Positions 36,309 to 44,439 of a stretch of 64,000 nucleotides of DNA are shown here, piece after piece (positions within the stretch are counted from its first letter, which is position 1; each line of letters begins with the position of its first letter). Position numbers and translations under genes: made by a program. Location of the stretch: NCBI RefSeq assembly GCF_030315685.1, contig NZ_JASXSI010000015.1:62001-126000 (forward strand), written 5' to 3'. Origin of the DNA: Gordonia sp. ABSL11-1. Lineage in GTDB: Bacteria > Actinomycetota > Actinomycetes > Mycobacteriales > Mycobacteriaceae. The notes beneath the pieces are model-generated. The model worked only from the letters and a program-made list of their open reading frames with translations, was not told the DNA's origin and did not search any database.

Positions 36309-36917
36309 TCAGCGAAACCATTCGGCGGCAAGGTCATCCACCCGCTCGACTGCCTCTCCCGCGCCGGCCGGTGGCGCATCCACGATCACGAGTTCGGTCA
36401 CGCCGAGCGCGGCGAGTGGTTCGATGTCGGCGACGTCGCCGGATCGTCTCGCCAGAGGATGCGCATCGCCTCGACATACCGCGCGGTCCTGGCGCTGCGG
36501 CGCTCGAACGGCACACCGAGTGCGTCGAACTCCTCACGCGACCAGCCGGTCCCGACACCCGCGGTGAGCCGTCCGCCGCTGAGGTGGTCCAGTGACGCGA
36601 GTTGCTTGGCCATGATCACGGGATCGTGCTCGGGTCAGGAGCCATACCCCGGTCGCGAGTCGGATCGTCGAGGTGGCCGCAGCGGCGAAGGACAATGTGA
36701 TGGTCGGATCCAGCCAGTCCGCATCGGCCGGGACCGCGATCTTCCCGTCGGCCGTACAGGGATGTCGCGAGGCCTGTTCATCGACCATCACGACGTGCTC
36801 GCGGGACCACAGGGTCGCGAAACCCCAGTGCTCGGCCCGACGGGCGGCGGCGTCGATGACGTCGCGATTCGCCCCCGTGCCGATCTCGAGTGCGTGCAGG
36901 CCGATGCGCAGCGTCAC
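36309..36917 (-). pseudogene. decayed luciferase-like (F420-type) oxidoreductase
   Basis: The remnant starts well (MTLRIGLHALEIGTGANRDV, then ADWLDPTITLSFAAAATSTI and RLATGVWLL). It then shifts frame at one extra base, 36635. It continues as EHDPVIMAKQLASLDHLSGG and TAGVGTGWSREEFDALGVPF up to AMRILWRDDP, the usual LLM core. There about 90-100 codons are missing, and the family end (IEPLAALGVTELVIVDAPP ... LAAEWFR) resumes in the third frame. One insertion plus one out-of-frame deletion leave no working enzyme. Intact relatives are F420-dependent oxidoreductases of about 280-300 residues. It ends 2 bp from tgt. Confidence 0.85.
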
Positions 36918-37170
36918 GCCTGTAGATCATCCACCGGAACCGAGTTGCTCGCCTTCGTACCGCCGAGTCGCTGATTCGGGAACCACAACCCTGTCCGGCT
37001 CGTTGGGTTTGCGAACAGTACGCCGACTCGGCACCCTGAAGGGGTACCCCCGAGCCCGAACCGAGAGAGACGATGCGACGCGCCAAGCGCCGAAAACGCC
37101 GACGACGATCTGCCCACCACTGCTCCACCCTGCCTGACGACCACGCCGTCGCGGCTGCCCGGAGGTCGTC

Positions 37171-38589
37171 GTGTTGACCCTCCTCGGTATCGCTGCCGGT
37201 ATCCTCGTGGTTTTCCTCATCACCGCCCTGACCGGTTATTTCGTCGCTCAGGAGTTCGCCTACATGGCGGTCGACCGATCGCGTCTACGCGCTCGGGCCG
37301 AGGCCGGTGACGCCGCCGCCGCGCGTGCACTCTCCGTCACCCGCCGCACCTCCTTCATGCTGTCCGGCGCCCAGCTGGGCATCACCATCACCGGACTGCT
37401 CGTCGGATACGTCGCCGAACCGCTCATCGGTAGTGGCGTCGGCGAACTGCTCGGCGACGTCGGGATCCCGGTCGCCGCCGGGGTCGTGATCGGCACGGTC
37501 ATCGCGATCCTGTTCTCCACCGTCATCCAGATGGTGCTGGGCGAGCTGTTCCCCAAGAACCTGGCGATCGCCCGGCCCGAACCGGTCGCGCGGTGGCTGG
37601 CCCGGTCGACGACCGCCTACCTCTCGGTGTTCGGCTGGCTCATCTCGCTGTTCGACAAGTCGTCGAACCTGCTGCTCCGGCTGCTGCGCATCGAACCCGT
37701 GCACGACGTCGAACACTCTGCCACCCCACGCGACCTCGAACACATCGTCGCCGAGTCGCGCGACGCCGGTGAGCTCCCCGCGGATCTGTCGACGCTGCTG
37801 GATCGCATCCTCGACTTCCCCACGCGCACAGCAGGTCACGCGATGATCCCGCGCACGCGGGTGGACTGCGTGGCCGACGACGACCTCGCGTCGTCGGTGC
37901 TCACGAGAATGAGCACCGGCCACACCCGCTACCCGGTGGCCGACGACAACGCCGAGATCGTCGGCGTCGTCCACCTGCACGATCTGCTCGTGTGGTCGGC
38001 CGCCGCCGCCACCGACCCGTCTGCGACCGCCGCCGACGTGTGCCGCCGGCCGGTCATCGTGCCGACGTCGCTGCCGCTCCCCGAGGTGATCGCACAGATC
38101 GAGGAGGCGCACGACGAGATGGCGGTGGTGATCGACGAGTACGGCGGATTCGCCGGGGTCGTCACCGTCGAGGACATCGCCGAGGAGCTCGTCGGCGAGA
38201 TCGACGACGAACACGATCCGGATGCGCCGGAGGCGATCGAGCACACCGATGACGGCTGGCTGATCCGCGGCGACACCCACCTCGACGAGGTATCCCGAGA
38301 GATCGGCCACGACCTGCCCGACGACGACCACGAGACCATCGCCGGCCTGGTGATCGACGAGTTCGGCGGACTGCCCGGCGTCGGCGACGAGGTCGTGTTC
38401 GACCTCGAACCCGATCCCGCTCTGCTGGCGCACGACGAACCCGTCGGCCCGCAGTCGGTACGCGTCGTGGTGCTCGCCGTCGACCGGCACGTGCCGTCGT
38501 CGGTGCTGCTGACCATGACCCCGGTGCCGTCGGAGGCCCGATCGGGTCGCGGACGGCACGTCGACGCGACCGAGGAAGGCGGTGCGTGA
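37171..38589 (+). CDS. CNNM/CBS-domain membrane protein (HlyC/CorC family)
   Basis: This 472-residue membrane protein has an N-terminal CNNM transmembrane domain (TGYFVAQEFAYMAVDRSRLR, LSGAQLGITITGLLVGYV, MVLGELFPKNLAIARPEPVA). It is followed by two CBS domains (GHAMIPRTRVDCVADDDL to VGVVHLHDLLVWS, and a second with VVIDEYGGFAGVVTVEDIAE), and a C-terminal CorC/HlyC domain (TIAGLVIDEFGGLPGVGDEV). The family is implicated in Mg2+ efflux and nucleotide-regulated ion transport; the hemolysin name is historical. GTG at 37171 has GGAGG 6 nt upstream. It overlaps the next paralogue by 4 bp (GTGA). Confidence 0.9.
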   Translation: MLTLLGIAAGILVVFLITALTGYFVAQEFAYMAVDRSRLRARAEAGDAAAARALSVTRRTSFMLSGAQLGITITGLLVGYVAEPLIGSGVGELLGDVGIPVAAGVVIGTVIAILFSTVIQMVLGELFPKNLAIARPEPVARWLARSTTAYLSVFGWLISLFDKSSNLLLRLLRIEPVHDVEHSATPRDLEHIVAESRDAGELPADLSTLLDRILDFPTRTAGHAMIPRTRVDCVADDDLASSVLTRMSTGHTRYPVADDNAEIVGVVHLHDLLVWSAAAATDPSATAADVCRRPVIVPTSLPLPEVIAQIEEAHDEMAVVIDEYGGFAGVVTVEDIAEELVGEIDDEHDPDAPEAIEHTDDGWLIRGDTHLDEVSREIGHDLPDDDHETIAGLVIDEFGGLPGVGDEVVFDLEPDPALLAHDEPVGPQSVRVVVLAVDRHVPSSVLLTMTPVPSEARSGRGRHVDATEEGGA

Positions 38590-39608
38590 TGAGCAACCCT
38601 TGGATCGTCGTCATCGCGACCGTCGGCCTGATCGCGGCGAGCGCGTTCTTCGTCGCGGTCGAGTTCGCACTGATCGCGGCGCGCCGTCACCGTCTCGAGG
38701 ACGCCGCACCCACGAGTCGGTCGGCGCGCGCCGCATTGCGCAGCGCGTCCGAACTGTCGGTGCTGCTGGCCGGATCGCAACTGGGCATCACGGTGTGCAC
38801 CCTGGCGCTCGGTGCAATCACCAAACCTGCTGTACACCACTGGCTCACACCGGTGTTCGAGAGTTGGGGTCTGCCGCTGTGGACCGCCGACATCGCCGGC
38901 TTCGTACTCGCGCTGATCATCGTCACCTTCCTGCACCTCGTGGTCGGTGAGATGGCGCCGAAGTCGTGGGCCATCGCCCATCCCGAACGGTCGGCGACCA
39001 TGCTCGCGTTGCCGATGCGGGCGTTCATGTGGGTCACCCGGCCGGTCATCGTGCAGCTCAACCGACTTGCCAACTGGTGCCTCGCGAAGGTCGGGGTCGA
39101 GGCCGTCGATCAGGTTGCCTCCGGCCAGGATTCGGAAGCCCTCCGACATCTCGTCGAGCACTCCGCAACTGTCGGCACCCTGGACGAGCGCTATCACGCG
39201 CACCTGACCAGTGCACTGGAACTCCAGTCGCTCACCGTCGGCGACGTGATCGGCCACGGTGCGGTGACCGCGGTGCCGCGGTCGGCGACGCCGAATCAGA
39301 TACAGGAGGCCTCGCGCCGCAGCAACCACCGTCGACTTCTGGTGCGCGCCAACGGTTCCGGCGACGCCACCGCGATCGAGGGTGTCGTCCACGTCCGCGA
39401 CAGTCTCGCCGCCGGGCCCGACACCACGGCCGCCGACCTGATGCGGCCGGCACTCTCCTTCGTGTCGAGCGTTCCGGTCTACGAGGCGCTGTCGGAGATG
39501 CGTGAATCGAAGGGCCACGTCGCGACGGTCGTCGACGAGGGGCGCGTTCTCGGTCTGCTCACGCTCGACGACGTGCTCGAGAGGTTGCTGGCCACGACGT
39601 CCGGCTGA
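38586..39608 (+). CDS. CNNM/CBS-domain membrane protein, shorter paralogue
   Basis: This 340-residue partner of the preceding gene has the same CNNM fold: ASAFFVAVEFALIAARRHRL, LLAGSQLGITVCTLALGAIT, and HLVVGEMAPKSWAIAHPERS. The CBS pair is shorter and more divergent (VGDVIGHGAVTAVPRSATPN; VATVVDEGRVLGLLTLDDVL) and the CorC/HlyC domain is absent. Tandem long/short pairs of this kind are common in mycobacteria and may form heteromers. Translation is coupled through GTGA at 38586. Confidence 0.88.
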   Translation: MMSNPWIVVIATVGLIAASAFFVAVEFALIAARRHRLEDAAPTSRSARAALRSASELSVLLAGSQLGITVCTLALGAITKPAVHHWLTPVFESWGLPLWTADIAGFVLALIIVTFLHLVVGEMAPKSWAIAHPERSATMLALPMRAFMWVTRPVIVQLNRLANWCLAKVGVEAVDQVASGQDSEALRHLVEHSATVGTLDERYHAHLTSALELQSLTVGDVIGHGAVTAVPRSATPNQIQEASRRSNHRRLLVRANGSGDATAIEGVVHVRDSLAAGPDTTAADLMRPALSFVSSVPVYEALSEMRESKGHVATVVDEGRVLGLLTLDDVLERLLATTSG

Positions 39609-39672
39609 CCGGCGCCGCAACGCCCGACGTGTCCCTGGTGCGCACGGTGCCGACGCGGAGCCTCGCGACTTC

Positions 39673-40605
39673 TCACGACCACTCGTCGTCGGTGAGAATC
39701 CACGGATCACGGGGGAGCGCGGCGGGCCGGAACCGCTCGACGAGGATGGCGATGTCGACCGGCTCACCACGATCGGCCAGGCCCAGCGACGATGCCATGT
39801 GCGACAGCACGTCGTCGGCGGTCACCCCGCGCTCGGCCAGATCGGTCAGGGTGACGGCGCCGTCACGTTTGCTGAGGCGGACGTGCTCGGAGTTCAGCAC
39901 CATCGGCACGTGGGCGTAGGTCGGTGGCGTGTGCCCGAGGAGAGTGGCGAGATAGGCCTGCCGCGGAGCCGACGACAGCAAATCGTCGCCGCGCACCACC
40001 TGATCGATCCCCTGCGCGGCATCGTCGACGACGACGGCGAGGTTGTATGCCGGTGTGCCGTCATTGCGTTGGATGACGAAGTCGTCGACGGCCCCGGTGT
40101 GGTTGCCGTGCAGCACGTCGTCGACGGTGAACACGTCGGTGTCCGAACGCAGGCGCACCGCGGGTGGCCGGCCTGCGGCCCGTCGCTCGGCGCGCTGCGC
40201 CGGCGTGAGATCCCGGCATGTCCCCGGATAGGCGCCCTGCGGTGCATGCGGCGCCGACGGCGCCTCGAGGATCTCCCGCCGGGTGCAGAAGCACTCGAAT
40301 GTGCGGCCGGCGTCACGAAGATCGTCGATCACCGACTGATAGATCTCCTGTCGGCCGGTCTGATAGATCACCGGCGGGTCCCAGTCGAGTCCGATCGCGG
40401 CGAGGTCGGCGAGCTGCTGCTGGTCGGCACCGACCGCCGTCCGATCGAGATCCTCCATCCGGATTCCGAACCTGCGTCCGGTGGTGCGGGCGAACAACCA
40501 GGCCAGCACGGCCGTCCGGAGATTCCCGACGTGCAACTCACCCGACGGCGACGGTGCGAAGCGTCCCGCCGGCGTCGGCGCTGGGAGTCCGGGTCCGATG
40601 TCCAT
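39673..40605 (-). CDS. gluQ: glutamyl-Q tRNA(Asp) synthetase
   Basis: This GluRS-like catalytic domain lacks the anticodon-binding part. It attaches glutamate to the cyclopentene of queuosine-34 in tRNA-Asp. 310 residues, family size. HIGH-type motif: RFAPSPSGELHVGNLRTAVL. Zinc ligands: FECFCTRREI and AYPGTC, with Tyr nearby. KMSKS-type motif: HVRLSKRDGAVTL. RRFGIRMEDLDRTAVG is the ATP/amino acid strand. The presence of GluQ-RS together with a Tgt-like gene implies queuosine in tRNA, yet no queuosine precursor synthesis gene lies in the window. It is divergent from ligC, 47 bp apart. Confidence 0.94.
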   Translation of the reverse strand: MDIGPGLPAPTPAGRFAPSPSGELHVGNLRTAVLAWLFARTTGRRFGIRMEDLDRTAVGADQQQLADLAAIGLDWDPPVIYQTGRQEIYQSVIDDLRDAGRTFECFCTRREILEAPSAPHAPQGAYPGTCRDLTPAQRAERRAAGRPPAVRLRSDTDVFTVDDVLHGNHTGAVDDFVIQRNDGTPAYNLAVVVDDAAQGIDQVVRGDDLLSSAPRQAYLATLLGHTPPTYAHVPMVLNSEHVRLSKRDGAVTLTDLAERGVTADDVLSHMASSLGLADRGEPVDIAILVERFRPAALPRDPWILTDDEWS

Positions 40606-40652
40606 GTGCGGATGAGCGTACCGAGACCCACCCCCGACGTACCATGAGACCC

Positions 40653-41708
40653 GTGGACCTCCCGGTGATGCCGCCTGTTGCCCCGATGCTCGCCAAGGCC
40701 GTCACGGCCGTGCCCGATCAGCCGGACGGCGATCCGGTCTGGTCCTACGAGCCGAAATGGGATGGCTTTCGGGCGTTGATCTTTCGTGACGGAGACGAGG
40801 TCACCGTCGGGTCCCGGGGCGGAAAGGATCTGGCCCGCTACTTTCCCGAGCTCGTCGCCGCAGCCAAAGACGAACTGCCGGGCAAAGCGGTCGTCGACGG
40901 CGAGATCGGCGTGCCGGCCCTCATCGGCGACACGCACCGGCTCGACTGGGACTCCCTCGCGCAGCGCATCCACCCGGCCGAGTCGCGGGTCACCATGCTG
41001 TCGGAGAAGACCCCGGCGATCTTCATCGGGTTCGACGCCCTGGCGTTGGGCACGACGAGTGTGACCGGTGAACCGTTCCCCGTCCGACGCGAGGCCTTGC
41101 TGCAGGCGATCGACCCGGACGGCCGCGGCGAACGACTCCTGAAGGTCAGTCGGGTGACGGCGGACCCCGCCACCGCCACCGACTGGTTCACCGCATTCGA
41201 GGGGGCCGGCCTCGACGGTGTCGTCGGCAAGCGACTCGACGGCGCCTACGTCGAGGGCAAGCGGGAGATGGTGAAGGTCAAGCACAAGCGGACCGCTGAC
41301 TGCGTGGTCTTCGGATACCGCGTACACAAGAGCGGCACCGGGCTGGGATCGATGCTTCTCGGGCTCTACGCCGACGGCGAGCTCCGCATGGTCGGCGGGG
41401 CCGGCGCGTTCTCCGACGCCAAACGCATCGAACTGCAAGAGATGTTCGAGCCCATGCGGACCGACCCCGACAAGCCCAGCCCGGGTGAGCCGACGCGGTG
41501 GCGCTCGGAGAAGTCGGGCGAATGGATCCCGATCCGCCCTGAACTCGTCGTCGAGGTCGCCTACGACCAGATGGAGAACCATCGGTTCCGGCACACGGTC
41601 AAGTTCTTGCGGTGGAGGCCCGATCGCGATCCCGAGAGCTGCACCTACGACCAACTCGAGGTGCCTCTCACCTACGATCTGCACGACGTGCTGGAAGGGA
41701 ACTCCTGA
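40653..41708 (+). CDS. ligC: ATP-dependent DNA ligase LigC
   Basis: This ATP-dependent ligase has about 351 residues. The nucleotidyltransferase domain carries the AMP-accepting Lys in WSYEPKWDGFRALIFRDG; further motifs are AVVDGEIGVPAL, FIGFDALALGTTS, GLDGVVGKRLDGAYVEGKRE and MVKVKHKRTADCVVFGYRVH. The OB domain ends VEVAYDQMENHRFRHTVKFL. In mycobacteria LigC acts with PrimPolC in gap repair; the same pairing is seen here, 1 bp apart. GTG at 40653 follows TACCAT by 7 nt (leaderless); ATG at 40644 is the alternative. Confidence 0.93.
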   Translation: MDLPVMPPVAPMLAKAVTAVPDQPDGDPVWSYEPKWDGFRALIFRDGDEVTVGSRGGKDLARYFPELVAAAKDELPGKAVVDGEIGVPALIGDTHRLDWDSLAQRIHPAESRVTMLSEKTPAIFIGFDALALGTTSVTGEPFPVRREALLQAIDPDGRGERLLKVSRVTADPATATDWFTAFEGAGLDGVVGKRLDGAYVEGKREMVKVKHKRTADCVVFGYRVHKSGTGLGSMLLGLYADGELRMVGGAGAFSDAKRIELQEMFEPMRTDPDKPSPGEPTRWRSEKSGEWIPIRPELVVEVAYDQMENHRFRHTVKFLRWRPDRDPESCTYDQLEVPLTYDLHDVLEGNS

Positions 41709-41709
41709 C

Positions 41710-42774
41710 ATGGCATCCCGATCACCCGCCGAGGAACTGGACGTCGACGGAGTCGCCGTCCGGCTGAGCAATCCCGACAAGATCTACTTCCCCGAACTCG
41801 GCGAGAATGGCGGGCGCAAGCGGGATCTCGTCGGCTACTACCGTGAGATCGCCGTTCAGGGCGCGATCATGACCGCCGTGCGTGATCGGCCGACCTTCCT
41901 GCAGCGATTCCCCGACGGTGTCGACGGTGAAGAGATCTATCAGAAGCACATCGCGAAGAAGCGTCCCGACCACGTGCAGTCGACGCGCATCGTGTTCCCC
42001 TCGGGTAGAACGGGTGACGCGATCAAGCCGCAGATCCCCGCCGACATCGTGTGGGGTGCGAACCTGGGCACCTTCACCTTTCACAGTTGGCCCACCATCG
42101 ACCCGGACAACGATCATCCCGATCAGCTACGGATCGACCTCGATCCGCAACCCGGAACCGACTTCGACGACGTCCGCCGCGTCGCGATCGAGGTGCTCGC
42201 GCCGTTGCTGGACGAGTTGGGGTACAAGGGTTTCCCGAAGACATCGGGCGGGCGTGGCATCCACGTCTACGTGCCGGTCGAACCCAAGTGGGACTTCATC
42301 GCCGGCCGACGAGCCGTGATCGCGATCGCGCGTGAGATGGAACGCCGCGATCCAGAGAGCGTCACCCCGTCCTGGTGGAAGGAGCAACGCGGTGAGCGGA
42401 TCTTCATCGACTACAACCAGAATGCCCGCGACCGCACGATGGCCTCTCCCTACTCGGCACGCCGCAGCCCCAACGCGCGGGTGTCGACCCCGGTCACCTG
42501 GGACGAGTTGGCGGACGTGAACCCCGACGACTGCACCATCGCGACCGTACCGGGACTCGTTGCGCGACGCGGAGATCCAATGGCCGACATCGCCGATCAT
42601 CGACGCGGTCTCGAACCGCTGCTGGAGATGGTGCAGCGCGACGACGCGAACGGCCTCGGCGACATGCCGTATCCGCCCAGCTATCCGAAGATGCCCGGCG
42701 AACCGCCGCGGGTGCAGCCGAGCAAAAAGGTCGCCGCACACTGGGACGACAAGGGCAATCGCGTGGAGGGGTGA
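41710..42774 (+). CDS. LigD-type primase-polymerase (PrimPolC)
   Basis: This is a stand-alone AEP-family polymerase of the LigD PolDom type, 354 residues. Such enzymes fill short gaps with ribonucleotides during excision repair or end joining. Metal-binding Asps: LRIDLDPQPGTDFDDV (DxD) and ERIFIDYNQNARDRTMASPY (third Asp and the conserved NxNARDRT). TSGGRGIHVYVPVEPKWDF carries the nucleotide-binding SGGRG/H motif, and VWGANLGTFTFHSWPTIDP the substrate pocket. It starts just after the ligC stop (TGACATG), so translation is coupled. No Ku gene is nearby. Confidence 0.92.
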   Translation: MASRSPAEELDVDGVAVRLSNPDKIYFPELGENGGRKRDLVGYYREIAVQGAIMTAVRDRPTFLQRFPDGVDGEEIYQKHIAKKRPDHVQSTRIVFPSGRTGDAIKPQIPADIVWGANLGTFTFHSWPTIDPDNDHPDQLRIDLDPQPGTDFDDVRRVAIEVLAPLLDELGYKGFPKTSGGRGIHVYVPVEPKWDFIAGRRAVIAIAREMERRDPESVTPSWWKEQRGERIFIDYNQNARDRTMASPYSARRSPNARVSTPVTWDELADVNPDDCTIATVPGLVARRGDPMADIADHRRGLEPLLEMVQRDDANGLGDMPYPPSYPKMPGEPPRVQPSKKVAAHWDDKGNRVEG

Positions 42775-42787
42775 CCGTTACCCACCC

Positions 42788-43735
42788 TCACGTACGCAAC
42801 GCGATCACCAGCACCAGATACACCACGTACCCGACGACGAACCCCACCCCCTCGAGCCGCGTGACGCGTCGGCCGGTGAGGAACACCGGCACACAGATCA
42901 GCGCGACCGCGGCCATCAGCGGCAGGTCGATCCGGACGAGTTCGTCGGTGACCTCCAGCGGCCGGAACAACGATGTCGTGCCGAGGATGAACGTCACGTT
43001 GTAGATACTCGACCCGATGAGATTGCCGATCGCGAGGTCTCGTTCGCCGCGGATGGTGGACATGATCGTGGTGACCAGCTCCGGCGCCGACGTCCCGATC
43101 GCCACCACGGTCAGGCCGATGACGGCCTCGCTGACACCGAGATCGCCTGCGACGTCGACTGCGCCGGTCACCAGCCACTCGGCGCCGACGACGACCACGG
43201 CCACCCCGCCGACGAGTTGCACGATCCGCCAACCGATCCGGTCGGGGACCGGCGCGGTGTCGAGTACCTCGGAAAGCGGTGCGTCGTCCGCCGAGATCTC
43301 GGCGCGGACGACCGTGATGGTGTAGGCGATCGCGAGCAGCAGCAGGATCGTGCCGTCGAGCCGCGACAACGAACCGTTGGCGGCGAGCGCCCACAGCAAG
43401 AGCGCGCTCACCACCATCACCGGCAGATCGAGCCGGACGGTCTGCCTGCCCAGCGTCAACGGCACCATCGCCGCCGAAAGGCCGAGGATCAGAAGGATGT
43501 TGACGATGTTGGTGCCCGCGATGTTGCCGACGGCCAGTGGGCCCGCATCGTGCACCGCGGCGTCGATGCCGACGGCGAGTTCCGGAAGGCTCGTGCCGAT
43601 CGACACCACCGTCACGCCGACCAGCATCGGTGAGATGCCCAGTCGCGCGGCGATCGCCGAACCGCCGCGCACCAGCCCTTCCGCACCGACGATCAGCGCG
43701 ACCAGCCCCACGACGACCAGCACGTAGGAGTTCAT
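42788..43735 (-). CDS. calcium/sodium antiporter (CaCA family, YrbG-like)
   Basis: This 315-residue membrane exchanger has ten spans in two inverted repeats. Each repeat bears an alpha motif: GVTVVSIGTSLPELAVGIDA with AVGNIAGTNIVNILLILGL, and GLTVVAIGTSAPELVTTIMS with AIGNLIGSSIYNVTFILG. The Glu in each PEL motif binds the cation. An acidic cytosolic loop (RAEISADDAPLSEVLDTA) joins the halves. A CATAAT hexamer lies 6 nt before the ATG. Convergent with the PrimPol gene, 13 bp apart. Ca2+ versus other cations cannot be settled by sequence. Confidence 0.92.
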   Translation of the reverse strand: MNSYVLVVVGLVALIVGAEGLVRGGSAIAARLGISPMLVGVTVVSIGTSLPELAVGIDAAVHDAGPLAVGNIAGTNIVNILLILGLSAAMVPLTLGRQTVRLDLPVMVVSALLLWALAANGSLSRLDGTILLLLAIAYTITVVRAEISADDAPLSEVLDTAPVPDRIGWRIVQLVGGVAVVVVGAEWLVTGAVDVAGDLGVSEAVIGLTVVAIGTSAPELVTTIMSTIRGERDLAIGNLIGSSIYNVTFILGTTSLFRPLEVTDELVRIDLPLMAAVALICVPVFLTGRRVTRLEGVGFVVGYVVYLVLVIALRT

Positions 43736-43763
43736 GCGCTGATTATGATGTCCGCGGCGGGGT

Positions 43764-44291
43764 TCAGGCGGAGCCCACCTCCTCGCGGCGCGCCAACGTC
43801 TCGGCGCGTTCCCGGATACCCTGCAGCATCTTGCGCTCCATGATCAGCGACCCCGGTTCCATCGGCAGCATGCCGATCTTCTCGCGAAGCCGGGGCAGTC
43901 GGAATCGGTTGCGGCTGATGAGCCGTGTCGTGCCGTCGCCGATGTCGACGAGCGTGAACGCCCACACCCAGGTGCCGTCCTCCGAACGCGTCGCGAATGC
44001 GTGTGCCGGGTCCGCGACGGCGATCCGCATCCGGTTCGGCCCGAGCGCGATGACCTCACCGATCGCCTGGTGTTGGAACTCGTCGCGGACTCGATCGGTG
44101 CTGTGCATGTGCAGACCGAGCAGATTCTCGATCCAGTCGTAGGTATACGCCCCGCCCCACGTGAGGATCGGTCCCCGGAGTAGTCGTCGATATCCCACCG
44201 CGGCGGCGCCGGCAACCAGCACCCCAACGTCACCGATCCGCCACCCGATCACCCCGATCTCGTGGCGGGCGTGCCGTCGGGCTGGGACCAT
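43764..44291 (-). CDS. SRPBCC-like protein with apparent internal deletion
   Basis: This 175-residue open frame is helix-grip (polyketide cyclase/SRPBCC-like). The second half is conserved-looking: AYTYDWIENLLGLHMHSTDR, FQHQAIGEVIALGPNRM, WVWAFTLVDIGDGTTRLISR and EPGSLIMERKMLQGIRE. In relatives I recall, a stretch of some 45-60 residues with an APPEAVWPWLVQ-type strand separates the RRLLRGPILTWG segment from YTYDW; here the two are joined directly. The frame is intact, so it may be a shortened working protein or an in-frame deletion remnant. Start (44291) uncertain. It is divergent from the aconitase gene. Confidence 0.55.
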   Translation of the reverse strand: MVPARRHARHEIGVIGWRIGDVGVLVAGAAAVGYRRLLRGPILTWGGAYTYDWIENLLGLHMHSTDRVRDEFQHQAIGEVIALGPNRMRIAVADPAHAFATRSEDGTWVWAFTLVDIGDGTTRLISRNRFRLPRLREKIGMLPMEPGSLIMERKMLQGIRERAETLARREEVGSA

Positions 44292-44439
44292 GGAGTAAGT
44301 CCGAGCGCAACGTCAGATCGCGTCGTAGAGGCCGGGCCCGAGGTGGGCCCCACCGACGGTTCGACGACAGCCCTCTGCTCGGACCCGAGCTGTCGGGAGA
44401 CGTCGCCGCTGCAGACGCTTCTGCGGCGAGGAGTGCGTC

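Noticed and set aside
36918..37170. A gene in the 250-bp gap before the CNNM/CBS pair
   Set aside because: Short open frames only, with no ribosome site or conserved motifs; I see no convincing feature apart from the GGAGG serving the 37171 start.
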